A stretch of 64,000 nt of DNA, from contig DASRDB010000006.1 in assembly GCA_035652815.1 (NCBI GenBank), positions 62,001-126,000 on the forward strand, given 5' to 3'. The DNA is from DASRDB01 sp035652815 (GTDB lineage Bacteria; Chloroflexota; Ktedonobacteria; Ktedonobacterales; Ktedonobacteraceae). Numbering within the stretch: the stretch's first letter is position 1; each line of letters opens with the position of its first letter. The notes under the pieces are model-generated. The model worked only from the letters and a program-made list of their open reading frames with translations. It ran no database searches and was not told the DNA's origin. Shown one piece after another: positions 17,358-24,839 of this stretch. A program made the position numbers and the translations under genes.

Positions 17358-18764
17358 ATGCCTAAAACCATGTTTGAGAAAATCTGGGATGCGCATGTCG
17401 TGCGCGATGTCCCAGGAGAATCTACTGTACTTTATATCGACCGTCACCTGGTTCACGAAGCGACCTCACCCCAGGCATTTAGCGGTCTCAGACTTGCCGG
17501 ACGCAAAGTGCGCCGCCCCGATGCCACCGTTGCTGTGATCGATCATACCGTTCCAACTGTGCCGGGCCGTCGCATGCTCGACGTTGTGGATAAAGCCAGC
17601 GAGGAATGCATCACCGCGCTTGAGAAGAATGCGCGTGATTTCGGCATCACCCTCTACGATATGAGCGATGCCCGCCAGGGTATTGTGCATATCATCGGCC
17701 CGGAGCAGGGCCTGTCTCTTCCCGGCATGACCATCGTATGCGGCGACTCGCACACCTCTACACATGGCGCGGTGGGTGCTCTCGCCTTCGGCATCGGCAC
17801 AAGCGAAGTAGAGCAGGTGCTTGCCACGCAATGCCTGCTGCAACAGAAGCCGAAGACCATGAATATCCGCGTCGAGGGTACGCCCGGGCCGGGAGTCACC
17901 GCCAAAGACATCGCCCTGTACATCATCGGACAGCTTGGCACAGGCGTTGGAACCGGACACGTCATCGAATTTAGCGGCTCCGCCATTCGCAATCTCTCGA
18001 TGGAAGGCCGCATGACGCTCTGCAATATGGCTATCGAAGCGGGCGCTCGCGCAGGCATGGTCGCCCCCGACGAGACCACCTTTGCCTATTTGAAAGGCCG
18101 CCCTTTCGCCCCCAAAGGCGAGCTGTTCGACCGCGCTGTTGAGTCCTGGAAGCAACTGGCAACCGACCCCGGCGCGCACTTCGACAAAGTCTACGAACTG
18201 AACATCGATGGCCTCGCCCCGCAGGTGACCTGGGGAACAAATCCCGGCATGGTCGTTGATGTAACGGGCTATGTGCCCGACCCGGCTGAAGAGACCGACC
18301 CCGAGAAGCGCAAATCATACGAACGCGCCCTGAAATACATGGGCCTGCAGCCTGGACAGAAGATCACCGATATCAAACTCGATACCGTCTTCATCGGCTC
18401 CTGCACCAATTCGCGCCTCGAAGACCTGCGCATCGCGGCCCGGTATGTGAAGGGCAAGCATGTTGCCCCCGGCATTCGCGCCTTTGTGGTTCCTGGCTCG
18501 ATGCAGGTGCGCCGCATTGCCGAGGAAGAGGGCCTGGCCGACATCTTCCGCGAGGCTGGCTTCCAGTGGCGCGAATCCGGCTGTAGCATGTGCATTGCCA
18601 TGAACGGTGACATGCTCTCCGAGGGTGAACGCTGCGCCTCGACCAGCAACCGCAACTTCGAGGGCCGCCAGGGTCGCGGCGGGCGCACTCACCTCGTCAG
18701 CCCTGCGATGGCCGCCGCCGCCGCTATCGCCGGACACTTCGTCGATATTCGCGAACAGATATAG
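17358..18764 (+). CDS. leuC: 3-isopropylmalate dehydratase large subunit
   Basis: LeuC (468 residues) forms with LeuD the 4Fe-4S enzyme that isomerises 2- to 3-isopropylmalate in leucine synthesis. Visible features are MFEKIWDAHVV, the substrate loop GDSHTSTHGA, and the cluster cysteines in IGSCTNSR and GCSMCIAMN. Length and domain order are typical of bacterial LeuC. ATG 17358 is chosen over an in-frame TTG 18 bases earlier because GGAGGA then sits at normal spacing. The TAG stop runs directly into a GGGACGCGAT repeat. leuD follows after 155 bp of repeat DNA rather than overlapping, which is unusual for this pair. Confidence 0.96.
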   Translation: MPKTMFEKIWDAHVVRDVPGESTVLYIDRHLVHEATSPQAFSGLRLAGRKVRRPDATVAVIDHTVPTVPGRRMLDVVDKASEECITALEKNARDFGITLYDMSDARQGIVHIIGPEQGLSLPGMTIVCGDSHTSTHGAVGALAFGIGTSEVEQVLATQCLLQQKPKTMNIRVEGTPGPGVTAKDIALYIIGQLGTGVGTGHVIEFSGSAIRNLSMEGRMTLCNMAIEAGARAGMVAPDETTFAYLKGRPFAPKGELFDRAVESWKQLATDPGAHFDKVYELNIDGLAPQVTWGTNPGMVVDVTGYVPDPAEETDPEKRKSYERALKYMGLQPGQKITDIKLDTVFIGSCTNSRLEDLRIAARYVKGKHVAPGIRAFVVPGSMQVRRIAEEEGLADIFREAGFQWRESGCSMCIAMNGDMLSEGERCASTSNRNFEGRQGRGGRTHLVSPAMAAAAAIAGHFVDIREQI

Positions 18765-18797
18765 GGACGCGATCATGCACATGCGGAACATATCCGG

Positions 18798-18882
18798 GTT
18801 TTTGTAGGGACGCGATTTATCGCGTCCACCCCATGCATCGGTGTGAGAAGCCGGACGCGATTCATCGCGGCCCTACAAAAAC
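18798..18882. repeat. Family A palindromic repeat between leuC and leuD
   Basis: Terminal inverted repeats GTTTTTGTAGGG/CCCTACAAAAAC enclose two short hairpins, GGACGCGATttATCGCGTCC-like and GGACGCGATtcATCGCGG-like. A further half-copy (TAGGGACGCGATCATG) begins at the leuC stop, 18762. Confidence 0.85.
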
Positions 18883-18919
18883 CTTTCCGCGTTCTTAATT
18901 GAAGAGGAGAAAATCGTCT

Positions 18920-19543
18920 ATGGAACCCTATACCCCATTTACGGGCCTCGTTGCTCCATTAGACCGCATGAATGTTAACACGGACGAGATCACACCCGCC
19001 CGTTTTCTTAAAACAACCAGACGCACCGGCTTTGAAAAAGTCTTATTTGCCAACTGGCGCTACCTTGACCAGGCTGGACAGCAGCCCAATCCTGACTTTG
19101 TGCTGAATCAGCCCCGTTACCAGGGCGCGACCATCCTGCTTGCTGAGGATAATTTCGGCTGCGGCTCCTCGCGTGAACATGCACCCTGGGCCATTCATGA
19201 CTACGGCTTTCGCTGCATCATCGCCCCCAGCTTCGCCGATATTTTCTACAACAACTGTTTCAACAACGGCATATTGCCCGTCACACTCGATCACGCGACT
19301 GTACGCCAGCTTTTCGATGAGGTTGAGAAGACCGAAGGCTACAAGCTACATGTCGATCTCGCATCTCAGACGCTGACGAAGTCCGATGGCAGCCAGATTC
19401 ATTTCGACATCGACAACTTTCGCAAGAACGCCCTGCTGCAGGGCCTCGATAACATCGGCTGGACACTCAGCCACGATGACGAGATCAGCGCCTTTGAACA
19501 AAAGCGGCAGCAAGAGGCTCCCTGGGTATACATCAGTCGGTAG
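18920..19543 (+). CDS. leuD: 3-isopropylmalate dehydratase small subunit
   Basis: LeuD (207 residues) is the swivelling-domain partner of LeuC. It has 'MNVNTDEITPARFLKTT' near residue 15, 'GCGSSREHAPWA' (the substrate-binding serine and arginine) near 79-90, 'PSFADIFYNNCFNNGILP' near 104, and a C-terminal 'WTLSHDDEISAFEQKR'. Length is normal for bacterial LeuD. ATG 18920 has AGGAG ten bases upstream; an in-frame TTG start seven codons earlier is not needed. Acts in the cytoplasm in leucine synthesis. Confidence 0.95.
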   Translation: MEPYTPFTGLVAPLDRMNVNTDEITPARFLKTTRRTGFEKVLFANWRYLDQAGQQPNPDFVLNQPRYQGATILLAEDNFGCGSSREHAPWAIHDYGFRCIIAPSFADIFYNNCFNNGILPVTLDHATVRQLFDEVEKTEGYKLHVDLASQTLTKSDGSQIHFDIDNFRKNALLQGLDNIGWTLSHDDEISAFEQKRQQEAPWVYISR

Positions 19544-19563
19544 CAAGCGGGTCTATCCAGGTC

Positions 19564-19648
19564 TGTCATCCTGAGCGCCGCGAAGGATCTCGTTCCCCCG
19601 CGAGATGTCTTCGGGCAACGTAGATCCTTCGCTGCGCTCAGGATGACA
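19564..19648. repeat. Family B palindromic repeat (TGTCATCCTGAGCGC... type)
   Basis: TGTCATCCTGAGCGCcGCGAAGGATCT at the left pairs with AGATCCTTCGCTGCGCTCAGGATGACA at the right around a short variable centre. It lies between leuD and the E1-alpha gene. Such sequences are common in many bacterial genomes as REP/MITE-like elements. Confidence 0.85.
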
Positions 19649-19723
19649 AGAGGCAGGATGACAGGGAGCGAGAATGCCCCGCTATTTTATCAACACTTAT
19701 AGCAGTATGAAAGGCAGCGCAAT

Positions 19724-20791
19724 ATGACCATCCAGCAAATCGACCCTGGCCTTGTTCCCTACCAGATTCTGAACCCCGAAGGCAACCTGGTAGGAGAGAT
19801 GCCCGATCTGAGCGCCGAGCGGCTGCTTTATGCCTATCGCTACATGCAACTGGCGCGGGCCTTTTCCAATAAAATCATTGCCTTGCAGCGCCAGGGACGC
19901 GCTACCACCTTCGGCTCGCTTGTCGGACAAGAGGCCGCGACGGTTGGCCTTGCCATGCCCTTGCAGCCCCAGGACTGGCTGGCGACCTCGTACCGCGAAA
20001 TCGCCTCACTGATCGTCAAAGGCGTGCCGCTCTCCACGCTGGTCTACGCCTTTCGTGGCTTCACACCCAGCGATTGGCCTGCCGGGTCGCGTTGCCTGCC
20101 CTTCCAGATCGTCATCGGCACGCAGATGCTGCATGCCGTTGGTCTGGCGATGGCCGCGAAAATTTCCGGTGATCCCGTGGTGGCAATGGGGGTGTGCGGC
20201 GATGGAGCGACTTCCGAGGGTGACTTCAACGAGGCATTGAACTTCGCTGGCGTCTACCAGGCTCCCGTTGTCCTCGTCGTGCAAAATAACGGCTGGGCCA
20301 TCAGCGTGCCGCGTCATAAGCAGAGCGCGGCTCCCACGCTTGCCGCTCGCGGCGCTGGCTTTGGTGTTCCCTCCGCGCTTGTCGATGGCAACGATATTTT
20401 AGCAGTATACGATACCATCAATAAAGCCGTTGAACGCGCTCGCTCCGGGCAGGGGCCAACGCTGGTGGAATTGCTGACCTACCGCATCGGCGCGCATACC
20501 ACCGCCGATGACCCGACTCGCTACCGCGACCCGGCAGAAGTCGAAGCCTGGAAAACCAAAGACCCGCTCGTCCGTTTCCAGAAATTCCTCTTGCAGCGCG
20601 ACCTGCTCAGCGAACAGCAGGCCCAGCAGATTATCGACGAGGTAGAGGAAGAGATCAACGAGGCCGTGCGGATCGCCGAAGCCACGCCGCCAATGGCCCC
20701 CGATAGCTTCTTTGATTATACCTTCGCGGAACTTCCGCAGCGCCTGCAAGCCCAGCGAGAAGATCTCTTGCGCTACGTCAATCGCAAATAA
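19724..20791 (+). CDS. pdhA: 2-oxoacid (pyruvate) dehydrogenase E1 component, alpha subunit
   Basis: This 355-residue thiamin-diphosphate enzyme subunit decarboxylates a 2-oxoacid and reductively acetylates the E2 lipoyl arm. The ThDP motif runs from GDGATSEGDFNEA to VQNN (about 161-190). His and Arg in 'VPRHKQSAAPT' and the phosphorylation-loop region 'RIGAHTTADDPTRYR' match the E1-alpha family. It is followed by E1-beta, E2 and E3 genes on the same strand. Pyruvate is the most likely substrate. A branched-chain oxoacid complex is the alternative, and the nearby leu genes keep it open. The ribosome-binding site is AAAGGC. Confidence 0.88.
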   Translation: MTIQQIDPGLVPYQILNPEGNLVGEMPDLSAERLLYAYRYMQLARAFSNKIIALQRQGRATTFGSLVGQEAATVGLAMPLQPQDWLATSYREIASLIVKGVPLSTLVYAFRGFTPSDWPAGSRCLPFQIVIGTQMLHAVGLAMAAKISGDPVVAMGVCGDGATSEGDFNEALNFAGVYQAPVVLVVQNNGWAISVPRHKQSAAPTLAARGAGFGVPSALVDGNDILAVYDTINKAVERARSGQGPTLVELLTYRIGAHTTADDPTRYRDPAEVEAWKTKDPLVRFQKFLLQRDLLSEQQAQQIIDEVEEEINEAVRIAEATPPMAPDSFFDYTFAELPQRLQAQREDLLRYVNRK

Positions 20792-20807
20792 CGGCCAGAT
20801 TCCAGAG

Positions 20808-20875
20808 CCAGGGCGACCGCAAGGGTCGCCCCTACATAAACGGCCTGGTAGGGGCGACCCTTGCGGTCGCCCTGG
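20808..20875. repeat. Family C perfect 28-bp inverted repeat between E1-alpha and E1-beta
   Basis: Arms 20808-20835 and 20848-20875 are perfectly complementary around a 12-base centre. The unit is a doubled GGGCGACCnnAAGGGTCGCCC-type palindrome with GTAGGGG at the inner edges. It lies 40 bp before the E1-beta start and may modulate the mRNA. Confidence 0.85.
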
Positions 20876-20914
20876 TTCCCAGCCGATAAGTTGACATCTA
20901 AAAGGACAACATTC

Positions 20915-21892
20915 ATGCAGATGACCATGATAGAGGCGCTGAACTCGGCGCTCGCGCTTGAACTCGAACGCGACAAAAAGGTTGTGGTACTCGGCCAGGA
21001 CATCGGCGTCAATGGCGGCGTCTTCCGCGTCACAGAACACCTGCAAAAGAAGTTTGGCGAAACGCGCGTCTTTGATACGCCGCTTTCGGAGTCCGCCATC
21101 ATCGGTAGTTCCGTTGGCATGGCGGTCTACGGCCTGCATCCCATCGCGGAAATCCAGTTTGCCGGTTTCCTCTTTGTCTGTATGAACCAGCTTGTTTCGC
21201 AGGCCGCCCGCATTCGTTTCCGCAGCGCCGGAGCGTTCACCTGCCCTTTAGTAGTACGCGCACCCTATGGTGGCGGCGTGCGCACACCCGAACTGCATTC
21301 GGACAGCCTGGAAGGCATCTTCTTGCAGGCCCCCGGCTTCAAGATCGTCATTCCCTCAAATCCCTACGATGCCAAAGGTCTGCTCGCCTCGGCGGTACAG
21401 GACCCCGACCCTGTGCTGTTCCTGGAAAATATCAAGCTTTACCGCTCCTTCCGCCAGGACACGCCCGAAGACTACTATACTCTTCCGCTCGGCAAAGCCA
21501 ACGTGGTGCAGGAAGGCAGCGATGTCAGCATCTTCGCCTACGGCGCGATGGTCAACGTGGCCTTAGAAGCCGCGAAAAAGGCGCAGCAGGAAATGGGAAC
21601 CAGCGCCGAAGTCATCGATCTACGTACTGTCTGGCCACTGGATGAGGACGCCATCGCTTCATCCGTAGAGAAGACGGGCCGCGCCATCATCGTTCACGAA
21701 GCCCCTCGCGCAGGCGGCATCGGTGCGGAGATCACCGCCATCATCAATGAGCGCGTCTTTTACTCTCTGCTCAAGCCTATCGAGCGCGTCACTGGCTACG
21801 ACACACCTTATCCCGTACCCGGTCAGGAAGACTACTACCTGCCCACACCCGCGAAGGTCTTTGACGCCATCCAGCGCGTTATGGAGCCATAA
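20915..21892 (+). CDS. pdhB: 2-oxoacid (pyruvate) dehydrogenase E1 component, beta subunit
   Basis: This 325-residue transketolase-like partner of E1-alpha has 'VVVLGQDIGVNGGVFRVT' near 22, 'PLSESAIIGSSVGMAVYG' near 64, the Pyr-domain 'RAPYGGGVRTPELHSDSLEG' (near 129) and the C-terminal 'LRTVWPLDEDAI' (near 238). Length equals that of standard E1-beta. ATG 20915 is chosen because AAAGGA lies eight bases upstream. An earlier in-frame GTG lies inside the palindromic repeat and would encode a non-family N-terminus. Forms an alpha2beta2 E1 heterotetramer in the cytoplasm. Confidence 0.92.
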   Translation: MQMTMIEALNSALALELERDKKVVVLGQDIGVNGGVFRVTEHLQKKFGETRVFDTPLSESAIIGSSVGMAVYGLHPIAEIQFAGFLFVCMNQLVSQAARIRFRSAGAFTCPLVVRAPYGGGVRTPELHSDSLEGIFLQAPGFKIVIPSNPYDAKGLLASAVQDPDPVLFLENIKLYRSFRQDTPEDYYTLPLGKANVVQEGSDVSIFAYGAMVNVALEAAKKAQQEMGTSAEVIDLRTVWPLDEDAIASSVEKTGRAIIVHEAPRAGGIGAEITAIINERVFYSLLKPIERVTGYDTPYPVPGQEDYYLPTPAKVFDAIQRVMEP

Positions 21893-21934
21893 TCTGGCTG
21901 TGCAGTATACTTCACTATTTTGGAGAGCGTTCTT

Positions 21935-23356
21935 ATGAGTGAACTGAAACTGGCCGATCTTGGCGAAGGCATGCACGAAGCCGAAATCGTCGAGTGGCTT
22001 GTCAAAGAGGGCGACACCGTCAAGCTCGATCAGACTGTTGTAAAGGTCGAAACCGATAAAGCGATTGTTGAGATTCCCTCTCCCGTGAGCGGGCGCGTCA
22101 GCCAGATTCGCGTGCAACCAGGCGAGACCGCGAAGGTCGGTGATGTCCTGGTCGTCTTCGATTCGCCCGTCGGCAAGGGTAGCACCGCCGCAACTGATGG
22201 GACGCAATTCATTGCGTCCACTCCCCCCGCGTCATCAACAACATCTGTTCCCACGCCCTCAACCCCCTCTGCTCCTACGCCACCCACCATATCACCTCCC
22301 ACGCCCTCAACGACATCCGCTATCACACCATCAACTACCTCTGCCGTTCCGTCAACTTCCGGCACAACACCTCGCCGCCGCGCCCTTGCCGCCCCTGCCG
22401 TCCGCAAACTCGCCTTTGAACTCGGCGTAGACATCGACCAGGTTCCACCCTCCAACCCCAACAGTCGCGTCTCCCTCGAAGACGTGCGCGCCTATGCCGA
22501 ACAAATGAAACAACCCGCGCCTGCTGCTATTGGAACACAACCTGCCACACCCTCACCCATTGGCGCGCAACCGGAAACGCCTGTCTCTACAACGCAACCC
22601 GCTCCTGTAGGGACGCAATTCATTGCGTCCACCTCGTCAACACCAACCGCCCAACTACAGGACGAACGCCAACCCTTAACCGGCTTGCGCAAACGCATCG
22701 CCGAACACATGGAACGCTCCTGGCGCACCATTCCCCACGCCACCGCCTTCGATGAGGTCGATGGCCTCGCCCTCAAAGCCTTGCGTGAGAGCATCAAACC
22801 TTTCGCAGAAAAACGGGGTATCCGGCTCACCTACATCCCGCTGCTCATCAAACTTTTGATTCCCTTGCTCAAAGAATTCCCTATCTTCAACGCCAGCCTG
22901 GATGAACAGAGCCGCGAGATTATTTACAAACGTTCCTACCATATCGGCATTGCCACCGCCACACCTGAAGGCCTGCTCGTCCCCGTCTTGCGCAACGCCG
23001 ACCACATGACGCTTCTGGAAATCGCCAGCAACGTCGAACGGCTCATAGAGGGAGCCAAAAAACGCAGCCTGCCACTCTCCGAAGTCAGCGGCAGCACCTT
23101 TACGCTCAACAACGTCGGCAGCTTCGGCGGCAGTAGCGGCACGCCCATCATCAACCATCCCGAAGTCGCTATCCTCGCCGTAGGCAGGCTCTCAGACAAA
23201 CCCATCATCCAGCACAGCGAAATTGTCATCCGTCCCATCATGCCCCTCGCCCTTTCCTTCGACCACCGCCTGATCGACGGAGCAATGGCAGGCGCATTCC
23301 TGGCCCGCTTCAAGGACCTGGTAGAAAACCCCCAACAAATCCTCCTCGACCTATAA
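21935..23356 (+). CDS. Dihydrolipoamide acyltransferase (E2) of the 2-oxoacid dehydrogenase complex
   Basis: This 473-residue E2 core subunit transfers the acyl group from lipoamide to CoA. It has one lipoyl domain (1-80, lipoylated Lys42 in ETDKA), a Thr/Pro/Ser-rich linker, a peripheral-subunit-binding domain (about 146-185, APAVRKLAFELGVDIDQVPP), a second linker and the catalytic domain (about 250-473, with HRLIDG near 445). The start at 21935 has GGAG nine bases upstream. Both linkers carry an identical GTQFIAS octet-like segment (residues 89-95 and 226-232), encoded by half-copies of the family A intergenic repeat (see findings). PDH is preferred over BCKDH, but only weakly. Confidence 0.92.
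   Translation: MSELKLADLGEGMHEAEIVEWLVKEGDTVKLDQTVVKVETDKAIVEIPSPVSGRVSQIRVQPGETAKVGDVLVVFDSPVGKGSTAATDGTQFIASTPPASSTTSVPTPSTPSAPTPPTISPPTPSTTSAITPSTTSAVPSTSGTTPRRRALAAPAVRKLAFELGVDIDQVPPSNPNSRVSLEDVRAYAEQMKQPAPAAIGTQPATPSPIGAQPETPVSTTQPAPVGTQFIASTSSTPTAQLQDERQPLTGLRKRIAEHMERSWRTIPHATAFDEVDGLALKALRESIKPFAEKRGIRLTYIPLLIKLLIPLLKEFPIFNASLDEQSREIIYKRSYHIGIATATPEGLLVPVLRNADHMTLLEIASNVERLIEGAKKRSLPLSEVSGSTFTLNNVGSFGGSSGTPIINHPEVAILAVGRLSDKPIIQHSEIVIRPIMPLALSFDHRLIDGAMAGAFLARFKDLVENPQQILLDL
22199..22221 (+). repeat. Family A half-repeat inside the E2 coding sequence, first linker
   Basis: The sequence GGGACGCAAT-TC-ATTGCGTCC is read in frame as GTQFIAS. The dyad (22200-22219) is perfect and corresponds to one of the two hairpins in the intergenic copies. 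Confidence 0.85.
22606..22633 (+). repeat. Family A half-repeat inside the E2 coding sequence, second linker
   Basis: It has the same dyad as at 22199, preceded by TGTA exactly as in intergenic copies and followed by CACC. It is read in frame as VGTQFIAST. The frame used avoids the TAG within TGTAGGG. Confidence 0.85.
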
Positions 23357-23390
23357 ATGCGTGGGGAAATTGTGACGGGTGGGACCTACC

Positions 23391-23478
23391 CGTCATGCTG
23401 AGCGCAGCGAAGCATCTCGTATATCGAGCGATTCGTGCGTCAAGACCGGAGATGCTTCGCTGCGCTCAGCATGACAGG
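23391..23478. repeat. Family B repeat between E2 and MFS genes
   Basis: CGTCATGCTGAGCGCAGCG at the left is mirrored by CGCTGCGCTCAGCATGACAG at the right. It is the GCATCT variant, with a 30-base variable centre. Confidence 0.85.
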
Positions 23479-23543
23479 CTAATGCAGGGGCATCCATCGG
23501 GGTGTCCGGTGGGGCTGCGGAAATTATGTAGATTGGAACCCTT

Positions 23544-24812
23544 ATGTCAACAACCAACGATGCCCAGGCAACAACAAATAAACAACCCTCCCGCCGTCGT
23601 TCGCTCTGGCGCAACCGCGACTATCTGCTGCTCACCGGCGGCCAGATGGTCTCAAACCTCGGTTCGCAGGTCTCCCATCTTGCCTTCCCTCTATTCGTCC
23701 TGGCGGTTACAGGTTCTCCCGCGCAGGCTGGTTTCGTTGGCGCTTTACATGTCCTGCCCTATCTCTTCCTCTCGCTGCCTGCTGGCGCGCTGGTTGATCG
23801 CTGGGACCGCAAGCGCGTCATGCTCCTCTGCGATACGGGCCGAGCCATCTGCCTTGCCAGCATCCCGCTTGCCTATGCCTTCGGCTGGCTTACCATCTGG
23901 CAGCTTTACCTTGTCTCGCTGCTAGAGGGAACGCTTTTCGTCTTCTTCAACCTCGCTGAGATCGGCGGCATGTTGCAGGTCGTTGCTAAAGAACAGATAT
24001 CGGCTGCTGCCGCGCAAAACATGGTGACGGAGAGCGTTGCCTATTTGATTGGCCCGGCCATCGGCGGCGCGCTCTATAGCTTCGGACGCATCGTCCCTTT
24101 TCTCACAGACGCCATTTCCTACATCGCCTCGGTCGGTTCGTTGCTCTGTATCAAAACGCGCTTTCAGCTTGAGCGAGAGCCACGCAAAATCTCCCTGTGG
24201 AAGGACATTCACGAAGGGTTGGTATGGTTATGGAATGAGCCGCTTATTTTCTTCATGGCCTTACGAGCCTCTGTCTTGAATATCGCCGTTGCCGGTATTG
24301 CCATCATCGTTATCATCATTGCCCAGCATTTGCACGCCTCACCTTTTGTCATCGGTTTGATCCTGGCTCTGGATGGCGTTGGCAGTATCCTGGGCGGCCT
24401 GCTCGCCAATCTGGTCTACAGGCGCGTGAGTTTTCGGGTTATTACGATTGCTTCAAGCTGGATATGTACTATCTTCTGGCCGCTTATGGTCATCGTTCCC
24501 GATCTTGCCCTACTTGCAATCGCACTTGGCATACTCCTGCTGGTGCTGTCAGTCTACGATGTGGCACAATTAAGCTATCGTCTCTCGCTTATTCCAGACG
24601 AATTGCAGGGGCGTGTCAACAGCGTTTACCGCATGCTCCTGTTCGCGGGAGACACCCTTGGGCTGGTACTGGTCGGCATCCTGATTCAAACGATTGGCAC
24701 AGCCACAACTATGCTGGTGTATGGTGGGCTTATTTTCATCGTCACCCTTGTGACGACCCTTAACCCGCGCGTGCGCCATGCCCAACCACAGGCTGAGTTA
24801 CTGGTAAAGTGA
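23544..24812 (+). CDS. MFS transporter (EntS/MFS_3-like exporter)
   Basis: This 422-residue protein has about 12 hydrophobic segments. The MFS loop signature 'GALVDRWDRKRVMLLCD' (near 82) lies between helices 2 and 3. The cytoplasmic middle loop is 'KTRFQLEREPRKISLWKDI', and the second half begins 'PLIFFMALRASVLN'. The family includes siderophore and drug exporters (EntS, macrolide efflux). It is inserted between the E2 and E3 genes of the 2-oxoacid dehydrogenase set, on the same strand. It ends 27 bp before E3, so the two are probably co-transcribed. Substrate unknown. It may have arrived by insertion; repeat DNA lies directly upstream. Confidence 0.9.
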   Translation: MSTTNDAQATTNKQPSRRRSLWRNRDYLLLTGGQMVSNLGSQVSHLAFPLFVLAVTGSPAQAGFVGALHVLPYLFLSLPAGALVDRWDRKRVMLLCDTGRAICLASIPLAYAFGWLTIWQLYLVSLLEGTLFVFFNLAEIGGMLQVVAKEQISAAAAQNMVTESVAYLIGPAIGGALYSFGRIVPFLTDAISYIASVGSLLCIKTRFQLEREPRKISLWKDIHEGLVWLWNEPLIFFMALRASVLNIAVAGIAIIVIIIAQHLHASPFVIGLILALDGVGSILGGLLANLVYRRVSFRVITIASSWICTIFWPLMVIVPDLALLAIALGILLLVLSVYDVAQLSYRLSLIPDELQGRVNSVYRMLLFAGDTLGLVLVGILIQTIGTATTMLVYGGLIFIVTLVTTLNPRVRHAQPQAELLVK

Positions 24813-24839
24813 TAATAGACTAAGAGAGGAAAGAAAACG

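Noticed and set aside
18762..18919. Transcription terminator between leuC and leuD
   Set aside because: The hairpins belong to the widespread family A repeat and no T-run follows; leuD has no clear promoter of its own, so co-transcription is more likely.
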